From contig CAURVQ010000013.1 in assembly GCA_963528625.1 (NCBI GenBank), forward strand, positions 1 through 30,886: a DNA stretch of 30,886 nucleotides, written 5' to 3'. The stretch is from CALHVR01 sp963528625. GTDB lineage: Bacteria > Fusobacteriota > Fusobacteriia > Fusobacteriales > Leptotrichiaceae. Of the stretch, positions 1 to 7,108 are shown piece by piece (within the stretch, counting starts at the first letter, position 1; each line of letters begins with the position of its first letter). The translations under genes and the position numbers were made by a program. Below the pieces are notes generated by a model. The model saw nothing but the letters and a program-made list of their open reading frames with translations. It did no database searches and was not told the origin of the DNA.

Positions 1-123
1 TTCAGCCGGAATACTCTCTAACGCATTGATACATTCTGTATGTTTATCTTTCTCTGTAAGTTCATCAATCTTTGCAAAAAATTCTTCTCTATTTTCTTTG
101 TTATAAATAAGTTTGCTTTGCAT
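1..123 (-). CDS. N-terminal fragment of a probable TPR-type cytoplasmic protein (cut by window edge)
   Basis: This is an open frame of 41 codons running off the left edge. It starts at the ATG complementary to 121-123 and is preceded by a strong AGGAGG-type ribosome binding site at about 131-137. The visible peptide begins MQSKLIYNKENREEFF and ends in CINALESIPAE. It is hydrophilic and has no signal peptide. Short helical N-termini of the form '...ALESIPAE' are typical of bacterial tetratricopeptide-repeat proteins that continue 'DRDYE...', but the repeats themselves lie outside the window, so this assignment is recollection of a family pattern, not proof. It lies 78 bp downstream of the broken regulator gene and has no clear promoter of its own, so it may be co-transcribed with it. 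Confidence 0.6.
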   Translation of the reverse strand, partial: MQSKLIYNKENREEFFAKIDELTEKDKHTECINALESIPAE

Positions 124-201
124 AAAATATCCTCCTCAACATTTTCAAATTCCTATTTATCTTGTTTATAAACATGGATACTTAAATTATTCTACTCTAA
201 T

Positions 202-424
202 TTATCTATCATTCTTTTCTACATATTCATCATCAAAAGAGAATACATCGTTAGGTGTACAATCAAGTGCTTTACATATTCTCTCTAAATTTTTAAGTGT
301 TATAGGCTTTTTTTCCCATACCTGCCATAACATTGATAGTAAGATTAGCCATTGCTATAACATCAATCTTTTTTAAGACTTTTTTTGCAAGTTGTATCCA
401 TAATGGTTTATAATTTAATGCCAT
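202..424 (-). pseudogene. Frameshifted small Cro/C1-type (YozG/DUF739-like) HTH regulator
   Basis: The reading frame from the ATG at 424 gives MALNYKPLWIQLAKK...NVMAGMGKK and then hits a stop. The neighbouring frame continues with KPITLKNLERICKALD and CTPNDVFSF to a stop at 202-204. Joined, they give a protein of about 73 residues with the classic layout of small Cro/C1-type regulators: 'Y+PLW', a 'MGK.+P' turn, then 'L..ICKALDCTPNDVF'. The change of frame falls at a run of seven A (plus-strand T, 308-314), so one extra A (or two missing) explains it. The promoter and a GAGGG ribosome site are intact. It could be a true pseudogene, a sequencing or assembly homopolymer error, or a gene rescued by slippage. 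These proteins are usually autoregulators of small accessory or phage-derived loci. Confidence 0.7.
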
Positions 425-459
425 ATTAACCCTCTTTTTTTCTAAATACAATTATTTTT

Positions 460-488
460 ATTATACCACTAATATTAATTGTATTCAA
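460..488 (-). promoter_or_regulatory. Sigma70-type promoter of the HTH remnant
   Basis: On the minus strand, TTGAAT (483-488) and TATAAT (460-465) are separated by exactly 17 bp (466-482). Transcription would start near 453, about 29 nt before the ATG. AATATT sequences flank the -35 region and could be part of an operator, but the symmetry is imperfect. Confidence 0.65.
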
Positions 489-514
489 TATTTGCTTGAT
501 ATACACTTTTATTT

Positions 515-540
515 TGTAAATTGCAACTCAAAGTGTCATA
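515..540 (-). repeat. Candidate terminal inverted repeat of the IS30 relic
   Basis: Directly downstream of the transposase stop lies a sequence reading ACTTTGAGTTGCAATTTAC on the minus strand. IS30-family ends often contain TTGCA-type motifs at this position. No matching left end was found upstream of the relic, so the call rests on position and general resemblance only. Confidence 0.3.
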
Positions 541-930
541 TTAATTTTCACATTTTAAATACTCCATTTCAAATATTTCTTTTGAATTTTTTTCACCAAA
601 TAATTTTCGTCGATATTCATTTATATATTTTTCTAATTGTTTTATTTCTTTTTTTATTACTTCCTTAAAATTCCTCTCTTTCTGTAAAAATCTTCTCATC
701 AATTTATTATTATTCTCATTACTTCCTCTTTCAACTCAATAATAACTATGAGCATAAAATACTTTATTCCTTTTTTCTTTATACTTTAAGCATCCATAAA
801 TTCACTCCCATTATCAATCATTATCATTTTTATTTCCTGTAGATAACTTTTTATTATTTCTTTCACTGCTTTTACTACTTCTATTCTCATACACATTATT
901 TATCAATTATTTTTATTTTTATCTTTCATT
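541..930 (-). pseudogene. Decayed IS30-family transposase, C-terminal part
   Basis: In minus-strand frames, pieces of an IS30 DDE transposase can be read in order. RIEVVKAVKEIIKSYLQEI is followed by the second-aspartate motif as IDNGSEFMDA. After a stop and a frame change come KVFYAHSYY, an in-frame TGA where the family has Trp, then VERGSNENNNKLMRRF with the third catalytic acid, and finally KEIKQLEKYINEYRRKLFG and KEIFEMEYLKCEN ending at 541. The first catalytic Asp and the N-terminal HTH are missing or unreadable upstream of about 890, where stops occur in all frames I tried. This is therefore a non-functional relic. Together with the neighbouring broken regulator it marks 1-960 as a degraded accessory segment. 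Confidence 0.8.
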
Positions 931-953
931 GCGCCTTTTATTTTTTATTTCCA

Positions 954-983
954 ACAAAAAACACGGCTAACTTAATAACCGTG
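954..983 (-). terminator. Rho-independent terminator after the tandem membrane-protein genes
   Basis: The minus strand reads CACGG, a 12-nt loop, CCGTG, then TTTTTTG. The arms are at 979-983 and 962-966. It sits just past the stop of the gene ending at 995. Confidence 0.7.
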
Positions 984-994
984 ATTTAATATTT

Positions 995-1567
995 TTATTT
1001 ATTATATAAATAGTAAAGCATATTTGAAAATTCTTCTATATTACTTTGACTTTTAACTTTTAAAGTGTAATTTGGTGTGTCAAATCCTTTTGTGATAACT
1101 TGCAATGTTATCTCCATTCTATCTGCTCCGTGATATGCTCCCACATCTCCAAGTATCATTTTACCCCTTATCGCACCCTTTAACGCTGTATTTTTTCTAC
1201 TAACTCTTATATCATAAATTTCATCATATGGTATATATTGCCAAAAATAATCATTATTTGAAAATAATATACTTCCATTTTCATATAAAATTATTCTATC
1301 TTCATCTAAAAACATTTTACGAGGAGAATCATCAAAATGATTAATTATATTCTCCATTTGTTTTAAGCTCCACACCCTTGTCAATCCAAGTATTGGCGAC
1401 CTATAAAATTTATTCTTTTTAACGAATTCCTTACTTACTCCATAGATTTCCATTGATTTTTTTATATTTTCATATTTTCCACCAAAATACAAAGTCATAA
1501 TTAATATTATAATTAGAAAAAAAGGTATAGGTGCAAACATTATAGCAAATACTAAAAATTCTAACAT
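995..1567 (-). CDS. Membrane-anchored protein of unknown function, paralogue B
   Basis: A 190-residue protein I do not recognise. It starts with a strongly hydrophobic stretch (about residues 4-28, including a run of Ile/Leu/Phe) that should form one membrane segment with no signal cleavage site. A soluble domain follows, with motifs RVWSLKQMENIINHFDDSPR, FWQYIPYDEIYDIRV and GDVGAYHGADRMEITL. The 'KGAI.GK..(L/F)GD.GA' stretch is Gly-rich and resembles the hydrophobic loop of bacterial PH-like/SHOCT-associated proteins, but I cannot place it in a family. A GGAG ribosome site precedes the ATG. It lies 19 bp after its close paralogue and is followed by a terminator, so the two form a small operon. 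Confidence 0.8.
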   Translation of the reverse strand: MLEFLVFAIMFAPIPFFLIIILIMTLYFGGKYENIKKSMEIYGVSKEFVKKNKFYRSPILGLTRVWSLKQMENIINHFDDSPRKMFLDEDRIILYENGSILFSNNDYFWQYIPYDEIYDIRVSRKNTALKGAIRGKMILGDVGAYHGADRMEITLQVITKGFDTPNYTLKVKSQSNIEEFSNMLYYLYNK

Positions 1568-1586
1568 TTTTATACTCCTTCACATT

Positions 1587-2189
1587 TTATTTATCATATA
1601 AATAATACAAAGTATTTGAAAAATGACTTATATTGTATTGGTCCTTTAAAGTGAAATCAAAATTAGGTGTATCAAATCCATTTGTAATTATGTTTACTGT
1701 TATTTCTATCCTATCTGCCCCACTATAAGCTCCAATATCTCCAAATACTATTTTTCCACCAATAGCTCCCTTTATTGCCATATCTTTTCTCATTACTTTT
1801 ATATCGTAAATGCTTTCATAAGGAATATATTGCCAAAATATTCCAGATTGACATATTAATATATTTTTATTTTCATATAAAACTATATACTCTCCAGCAT
1901 TTGAAAAAATCTCTCTTGGTGAATTATCAAAAAAATCTATAATATTTTGTAAATGTTTTTCTTTCCAAATTCTAGTCCCGCCAGTTCCAAGCCATATATT
2001 TTCATAAAATTTATTTTCTTTAATAAATTCTCTACTAGCTCCATACCTTTCAACTGCTTCATTTATGCTATTATTGACTTGTATTTTATACATAATTCCT
2101 ATTATGATTAATATTACTAAAAATATTAAAGATTGTGCAGGGAAAAATATTGACATAACTAATAAAAATGCAAAAAACGCTAAACACAT
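1587..2189 (-). CDS. Membrane-anchored protein of unknown function, paralogue A
   Basis: A 200-residue protein with the same plan as the downstream gene. About 35 mostly hydrophobic residues at the N-terminus are long enough for one or two membrane passes. They are followed by FDNSPREIF, IFWQYIPYESIYDIKV, KGAIGGKIVFGDIGAYSGAD and a C-terminus ending YYLYDK. The two proteins match almost position by position over their C-terminal 75 residues, including the 'GFDTPN' motif, so they arose by tandem duplication. The ATG at 2189 has a GGAGG ribosome site about 7 nt upstream. Function is unknown; the soluble domain most likely faces the cytoplasm, but topology is not provable from sequence alone. 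Confidence 0.8.
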   Translation of the reverse strand: MCLAFFAFLLVMSIFFPAQSLIFLVILIIIGIMYKIQVNNSINEAVERYGASREFIKENKFYENIWLGTGGTRIWKEKHLQNIIDFFDNSPREIFSNAGEYIVLYENKNILICQSGIFWQYIPYESIYDIKVMRKDMAIKGAIGGKIVFGDIGAYSGADRIEITVNIITNGFDTPNFDFTLKDQYNISHFSNTLYYLYDK

Positions 2190-2340
2190 TGTATATCCTC
2201 CACTTTAATTTATTTATATAATTATATTTTATAAATAACTCTATTCTTTTTCTAAAAGTCTTTAATTCAGTAATTTTTATCTTTTATGATATTGCTAAAT
2301 TAAATTTTTATATACTAAAATTTAATACAATTTTCTAAAC

Positions 2341-2373
2341 AAAAACCCTTGAAAATACTGAATTTCCAAGGGT
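2341..2373 (-). terminator. Strong rho-independent terminator of the rplM-rpsI operon
   Basis: The arms ACCCTTGGAAAT and ATTTTCAAGGGT pair 11 of 12 positions around a 5-nt loop. TTTTTGTTT follows on the minus strand. The interval 2190-2340 beyond it is AT-rich; it must contain the promoter for the two membrane-protein genes, but only TATAAT-like -10 candidates are visible and no good -35. Confidence 0.85.
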
Positions 2374-2389
2374 ATATATATGATATAAA

Positions 2390-2788
2390 TTATCTTTTTG
2401 AGAATTGTGGACTTCTTCTTGCTTTCTTTTTCCCATATTTTTTTCTTTCAACCATTCTTGAATCTCTTGTTAAGAATCCTGCTTCTTTTAATACAGCTCT
2501 TAATGATTCATCTGCTACTAATAAAGCTCTTGAAACTCCATGTCTAATCGCTCCTGCTTGACCTGTTGTTCCACCACCATTAACATTTACTTTTACTCCA
2601 TATTTATTTAATGTTTCTGTTAATTCCAATGGTTGCTCTACAATTTTAGATAATAATTCTCTTCCACCAAAATATTCTCTCATTTCTTTTCCATTTATTG
2701 TAATTCCAGCTTCTCCTGGTACTAATCTAACTCTTGCTACTGAAGTTTTTCTTCTTCCTGTTCCTAAATATTGAATTTTTTCTGCCAC
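2390..2788 (-). CDS. rpsI: 30S ribosomal protein S9
   Basis: Ribosomal protein S9 of the small subunit head. Its C-terminal tail reaches toward the P-site tRNA. The 132-residue product opens with YLGTGRRKTSVARVRL, contains the NGGGTTGQAGAIRHG segment and ends in the universal basic tail KKARRSPQFSKR, all diagnostic for S9, and the length is normal. The start is a GTG at 2788 with AGGAGG nine bases upstream. That ribosome site overlaps the TAG stop of rplM (TAGGAGG), which suggests translational coupling. The rplM-rpsI pairing is the standard bacterial order. Confidence 0.97.
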   Translation of the reverse strand: MAEKIQYLGTGRRKTSVARVRLVPGEAGITINGKEMREYFGGRELLSKIVEQPLELTETLNKYGVKVNVNGGGTTGQAGAIRHGVSRALLVADESLRAVLKEAGFLTRDSRMVERKKYGKKKARRSPQFSKR

Positions 2789-2801
2789 GAAACTCTACCT
2801 C

Positions 2802-3233
2802 CTATAACTCTATTCTTTCTGGTTTTTGTGCTGAATGATTATGTTCTGATCCTACATAAATTTTTAATCTTCCAATCATTTGGCTTCCTAATTTATTTTT
2901 TGGTAACATTCTTTCTACAGCTTTTCTAATTACTTCAGTTGGTTTTTTCTCAATCATTTCTTCTAATGATCTAGTTCTTAATCCACCAGGGAAACCACTA
3001 TGTCTATGATATTTTTTATCTAACATTTTATTTCCAGTTACTGCGAATTTCGTTGCATTTGTTACAATAACAAAATCTCCACCATCAACATGAGGTGTAT
3101 AACTAACTTTATGTTTACCCATTAATTTAACTGCTATTTCAGCTGCTAATTTTCCTAATATTTTTCCTTCTGCGTCTATTTCATACCAGTTTCTTACTAC
3201 TTCTTCTTTTTTTTGCATTTTAGTGTATTTCAC
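2802..3233 (-). CDS. rplM: 50S ribosomal protein L13
   Basis: Ribosomal protein L13, an early-assembly protein of the large subunit; 143 residues, the usual size. Visible hallmarks are NWYEIDAEGKILGKLAAEIA, LMGKHKVSYTPHVDGGDFVI, the KYHRHSGFPGG motif and the 'R.L..YVG..H.H.AQKPE' C-terminus. The start is a GTG at 3233, with AGGAGG eight bases upstream. The first internal ATG (3218) lies too far from that site. Expression is probably controlled by the short leader upstream, because ribosomal proteins of this operon are autoregulated in other bacteria; here that is inference. Confidence 0.97.
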   Translation of the reverse strand: MKYTKMQKKEEVVRNWYEIDAEGKILGKLAAEIAVKLMGKHKVSYTPHVDGGDFVIVTNATKFAVTGNKMLDKKYHRHSGFPGGLRTRSLEEMIEKKPTEVIRKAVERMLPKNKLGSQMIGRLKIYVGSEHNHSAQKPERIEL

Positions 3234-3296
3234 TTTTTTATCCTCCTAATTTTTTATGTTTGGATAACGGTCCTTTGTGGGAAAGGCTTACATTGA
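3234..3296 (-). promoter_or_regulatory. Structured mRNA leader of rplM, candidate L13 autoregulatory leader
   Basis: The predicted transcript begins about 62 nt before the GTG. It holds a tight hairpin, CCTTT-CCCAC-AAAGG (3272-3286). Next comes TTATCC (3262-3267), which is perfectly complementary to GGATAA (3238-3243). The latter overlaps the Shine-Dalgarno AGGAGGATAA, so the pairing would occlude ribosome binding. A leader of this size before rplM is known from Firmicutes (Rfam L13 leader). I cannot confirm that this one belongs to that class. Confidence 0.5.
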
Positions 3297-3301
3297 CTTA
3301 T

Positions 3302-3330
3302 ATTTTAAACTATTTTCAAATTTTTGTCAA
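3302..3330 (-). promoter_or_regulatory. Consensus sigma70 promoter of rplM-rpsI
   Basis: On the minus strand, TTGACA (3325-3330) and TAAAAT (3302-3307) are separated by exactly 17 bp. An inverted repeat AAGTAA-N6-TTACTT (3329-3346) overlaps the -35. It lies between nifJ and rplM and has no T-tract, so it is not a clear nifJ terminator. Confidence 0.8.
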
Positions 3331-3369
3331 GTAAATTCACTTACTTTTCAAAACTTTTTTCAATCTTGT

Positions 3370-6300
3370 TTAATCTTCTACCGAATAATCTAAACTTGCC
3401 ATTCTTTTATAGAAATTCCATGTTTCTTTTGCATTTTTTAAGTTTACATTAAATAACTCTTTTGCATGTTCTGGATTTTCTTTCAATAACGAAGCATATC
3501 TTATTTCTGTTTTCAAAAATTCTTCATAATTTTCCCATTTTGGATTTTTACTATCTAATTGCAATGGATTTTTGCCTTTTTCCACAAGTCTTGGATCAAA
3601 TCTAAGTATCGGCCAATATCCAACCTCTGTTGCTAATTTTTCTTGTGATTTTGAAACTTCAAGTCCTCCTTGTATTCCGTGTGCTATACAAGGTGAATAA
3701 GCTATTATTAACGATGGTCCTTCATATTCTTCTGCCTCTTTTATCGCTTTAATAGTTTGATTATAATTTGCTCCCATGCAAATTCGTGCAACATAAATAT
3801 TTCCATATGTCATCATTATACTTGCTAAATCTTTTTTCTTAACAGCTTTCCCTGAAGCTGCAAACTTTGCAATCGATCCAGCTGGAGTTGCTTTTGATGA
3901 CTGTCCTCCTGTATTTGAATAAACCTCTGTGTCCATTACTAAAACATTTACATTATCTCCAGAAGCTAATACATGATCAAGACCACCAAATCCAATGTCA
4001 TACGCCCAACCATCTCCACCAAATATCCAATTTGATTTTTTAATTATATATTGTTTTAAATTTAATATTTCCTGTATTTTTTCATTATTTTTTGCTTCAA
4101 TTTCTAATAACGGAATCATCTTAGCTTTAATTTCTGTAGTTTTTGTCCCATCATTCATATTTTCTTTCCACTCAGAAAATATTGTCGCTAATTCTAAACT
4201 AATCTCTCCCGATATTTCATCCATAATTTTTGCCATTCTATGGCGAATTGTATCCTCAGCTTGGAACATTCCATATCCATATTCTGCATTATCTTCAAAC
4301 AATGATGATGCCCACGCAGGTCCTGACCCACAAGCTCCCGTTGTATAAGGAGTTGAAGGTGCTGTTCCTCCATAAATTGTAGAACATCCCGTTGCATTTG
4401 CAATCATCATACGCTCTCCAAATAATTGTGTTATCAATTTTATGTACGGCGTTTCTCCGCACCCTGCACAAGCTCCCGAAAATTCAAATAACGGCTTAGC
4501 AAATTGTGATCCTTTTACTGTCCCTTTATCCATAATATAATCTTTATATGTAACATTTTCATATAAATATTCTGCATTTTCAACTTCATTTTTTTCAATT
4601 TGTGACGCTATTGATTTCATAACAATCGCTTTACCTTTTGGTGCAGGACAAATATGAACACAAGATCCACATCCTGTACAGTCTAATGGAGAAACTTGAA
4701 TTTTATATCTAAGCCCGTCCATACCTCTTCCAACAGGTTTTAATGTCGCCATATCTTTAGGTGCTTTTTTCATTTCTTCTTCATCAATTAAAAATGGTCT
4801 AATCGCAGCATGAGGGCAAACATAAGCACATTGATTACACTGTATACACATATCAGGTACCCACTCAGGTACTTCTGTTGCAATTCCTCTTTTTTCAAAG
4901 TTTGTCGTTCCATTGTCAAAAGTTCCATCTTCATATCCTATAAATGCCGAGACTGGTAAATCATCCCCTTTTAATGCATTCATTGGATCTCCAATTCTTT
5001 TCATAAACTCCGTTTTCTCTTTATTGATTATTTCTTCATTAATTGATAAATATTTCCACTCAGGATCAACAAATATTTCTTCTAATTCCTCAACTGCTCT
5101 CTCGATTGCCGTCCAGTTTTGTTCAACAATCTCAGAACTTTTTTTACTATATGTTTTTTCCACAAAATCTCTCATATATTGCTTTGACTCATCATACGGT
5201 ATTATATTTGTTAAGTAAAAAAATGCAGATTGCATAATTGTATTAATTCTATTTCCAAGCCCTATTTCTTTAGCTAATTTTGTTGCATTTATTACATAAA
5301 ATTTTGCACCTTTTATAGCTAGTTCTCTTTTTATTTCATTTGGTATATTTTTTATCAATTTCTCTTTATCCCAAATTGTGTTTAATAAAAATGTTCCACC
5401 CTTTACAAGTCCAGAAATCATATCATATTTCCCTAAATATGCTGGAACTGCACATGACACAAATGTTGGCTTCGTTACTAAATATGTTGATCTTATTGGA
5501 TCTTTACTAAATCTTAAATGTGATCTAGTTACTCCACCTGATTTTTTTGAATCATATGAAAAATATGCTTGTGCATACATATCTGTATTATCTCCAATAA
5601 TTTTTATTGCATTTTTACTCGCACCTACTGTTCCATCAGATCCAATTCCGTAAAATACACAAGCTGTAACATCATCATTACCAGTAAATACATTATCCTC
5701 AAGCGGAAGTGAAGTAAATGTCACATCATCTATAATTCCTATTGTAAAATGATTTTTAGGCTCAGGCTGTGCTAAATTTTTAAATACTGCAATAATTTGA
5801 TCTGATGTCGTATCTTTTGACGACAATCCATACCTACCACCGACTATTATCGGAGCATTTTTTTTGTCATAATACAATGCTCTCACATCTAAATAAAGAG
5901 GTTCTCCCAAAGCTCCGGGTTCTTTTGTTCTATCAAGTACAGCAATTTTCTTTACACTTTTTGGCATTACATCAAAAAAATATTTTTCTGAAAACGGTCT
6001 ATACAAATGAACTGATAAAAGTCCTACTTTTATTCCTTTTTTTGCTAAAAAATCTACCGTTTCTCTTATTGTTTCTGTAACTGATCCCATTGCAACTATT
6101 ACTCTTTCAGCTTCAGGATCTCCATAATATGTAAATGGAGCGTAGTTTCTTCCTGTTTCTTTTGAAATTTCTTGCATATAATAGTTTACAATATCAGGAA
6201 CTGCGTCATAATATCTATTTTGAACTTCCCTTGCTTGAAAGTAAATATCATCATTTTGTGCAGTACCTCTAGTTGTTGGCTTTTCAGGATTTAAAGCATT

Positions 6301-6915
6301 TTCTCTAAATCGTTGAACAGCTTTTTTATCTAATAATCTATCAAATACTTCATAATCAAGAACTTCAATTTTATTTATTTCATGCGATGTTCTAAATCCA
6401 TCAAAAAAGTGCATAAATGGTATTCTCGACTTTATCGCCGCCAAATGTGCTATTCCTGCTAAATCCATAACTTCTTGAACTGATCCTGTTGCTAACATAG
6501 CCCATCCGGTCATTCTTGCTGCATATATATCTTGATGATCACCAAATATTGATAATGCTTGAGTTGAAATTGATCTCGCTGCAACATGCATTACTCCCGG
6601 CAATAATTCTCCAGCAATTTTATACATATTCGGTATTTTTAAAAGCAATCCTTGTGAAGCTGTAAAAGTAGTTGTTAATGCCCCTGCTTGAAGCGATCCG
6701 TGTACAACTCCCGCCGCTCCAGCTTCCGACTGCATTTCTATTACTTTTACTGGTGCCCCAAATAAATTTAATTTCCCTTTTGAGGCCCATTCATCCGTAT
6801 ATTCTGCCATTCCAGATGATGGCGTTATTGGATAAATACCTGCTAACTCTGAAAATACATAAGCTGCATGTGTCGCTGCCTGATTTCCATCCATTGTTTT
6901 CATTATCTTGCCCAT
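3370..6915 (-). CDS. nifJ: Pyruvate:ferredoxin (flavodoxin) oxidoreductase, single-chain
   Basis: Oxidises pyruvate with CoA to acetyl-CoA and CO2, reducing ferredoxin; a central step of anaerobic fermentation. The single chain of about 1,181 residues contains all fused domains. It starts MKTMDGNQAATHAAYVFSE with 'YPITPSS' (TPP pyrimidine domain). Two ferredoxin motifs, CIQCNQCAYVCP (about residue 690) and CTGCGSCVHICP (about 745), bind [4Fe-4S] clusters. The proximal-cluster cysteines are ACAGCGETPY, NATGCSTIYG and RICMGANYNQT. The TPP/Mg motif runs from GDGWAYDIGFGG to MDTEVYSNTGGQ (about 965-1000). The frame is open for 20 codons upstream, but those lie over the -10 box and expected start of transcription, so I take ATG 6915 (MGKIMKTMDG). 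No cofactor residue is missing. Confidence 0.96.
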   Translation of the reverse strand: MGKIMKTMDGNQAATHAAYVFSELAGIYPITPSSGMAEYTDEWASKGKLNLFGAPVKVIEMQSEAGAAGVVHGSLQAGALTTTFTASQGLLLKIPNMYKIAGELLPGVMHVAARSISTQALSIFGDHQDIYAARMTGWAMLATGSVQEVMDLAGIAHLAAIKSRIPFMHFFDGFRTSHEINKIEVLDYEVFDRLLDKKAVQRFRENALNPEKPTTRGTAQNDDIYFQAREVQNRYYDAVPDIVNYYMQEISKETGRNYAPFTYYGDPEAERVIVAMGSVTETIRETVDFLAKKGIKVGLLSVHLYRPFSEKYFFDVMPKSVKKIAVLDRTKEPGALGEPLYLDVRALYYDKKNAPIIVGGRYGLSSKDTTSDQIIAVFKNLAQPEPKNHFTIGIIDDVTFTSLPLEDNVFTGNDDVTACVFYGIGSDGTVGASKNAIKIIGDNTDMYAQAYFSYDSKKSGGVTRSHLRFSKDPIRSTYLVTKPTFVSCAVPAYLGKYDMISGLVKGGTFLLNTIWDKEKLIKNIPNEIKRELAIKGAKFYVINATKLAKEIGLGNRINTIMQSAFFYLTNIIPYDESKQYMRDFVEKTYSKKSSEIVEQNWTAIERAVEELEEIFVDPEWKYLSINEEIINKEKTEFMKRIGDPMNALKGDDLPVSAFIGYEDGTFDNGTTNFEKRGIATEVPEWVPDMCIQCNQCAYVCPHAAIRPFLIDEEEMKKAPKDMATLKPVGRGMDGLRYKIQVSPLDCTGCGSCVHICPAPKGKAIVMKSIASQIEKNEVENAEYLYENVTYKDYIMDKGTVKGSQFAKPLFEFSGACAGCGETPYIKLITQLFGERMMIANATGCSTIYGGTAPSTPYTTGACGSGPAWASSLFEDNAEYGYGMFQAEDTIRHRMAKIMDEISGEISLELATIFSEWKENMNDGTKTTEIKAKMIPLLEIEAKNNEKIQEILNLKQYIIKKSNWIFGGDGWAYDIGFGGLDHVLASGDNVNVLVMDTEVYSNTGGQSSKATPAGSIAKFAASGKAVKKKDLASIMMTYGNIYVARICMGANYNQTIKAIKEAEEYEGPSLIIAYSPCIAHGIQGGLEVSKSQEKLATEVGYWPILRFDPRLVEKGKNPLQLDSKNPKWENYEEFLKTEIRYASLLKENPEHAKELFNVNLKNAKETWNFYKRMASLDYSVED

Positions 6916-6966
6916 TATTTCTCTCATTCCTTTTTTGTATTTACAATTATATCTTTTCTTACTATA

Positions 6967-6995
6967 ATAATACAATCATTTTTAAATATAGTCAA
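6967..6995 (-). promoter_or_regulatory. Consensus sigma70 promoter of nifJ
   Basis: On the minus strand, TTGACT (6990-6995), a 17-bp spacer and TATTAT (6967-6972). The predicted transcription start near 6960 leaves a leader of about 45 nt before ATG 6915 and rules out the more distal in-frame ATG at 6975. The interval 6996-7108 shows no clear terminator for the gene upstream. Confidence 0.8.
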
Positions 6996-7108
6996 GATTT
7001 TTATTGTATTTCACGATTATATATTTGTATATAAAAACTCTTTTAGCCCTATATTTACTCACTTTAAATTATTCATTATAAATTATTTTTTATTTTAATA
7101 TACAAATT

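Noticed and set aside
308..314. Programmed -1 frameshift of the dnaX type at the A7 run
   Set aside because: The phase is wrong: a -1 shift leads directly to a stop, and a +1 (or -2) change is needed to join the two halves.
113..376. Plus-strand open frame of 87 codons across the HTH remnant
   Set aside because: It is antisense to the TPR start and the recognisable regulator halves, has no ribosome site and shows no family features.
2349..2561. Plus-strand open frame opposite rpsI, and the many other plus-strand frames opposite nifJ, recJ and the mevalonate genes
   Set aside because: All are shadows of strong minus-strand genes in an AT-rich sequence; their products are low-complexity Leu/Phe/Ser/His strings without ribosome sites.
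3329..3346. AAGTAA-N6-TTACTT as the nifJ terminator
   Set aside because: The stem is only 6 bp of mostly A-T pairs and no T-run follows on the minus strand; it overlaps the rplM -35 and is better regarded as a possible operator or chance.
6916..6975. N-terminal extension of NifJ to the distal in-frame ATG
   Set aside because: The 20 extra codons lie over the predicted -10 box and upstream of the expected transcription start; the family begins at MKTMDG.
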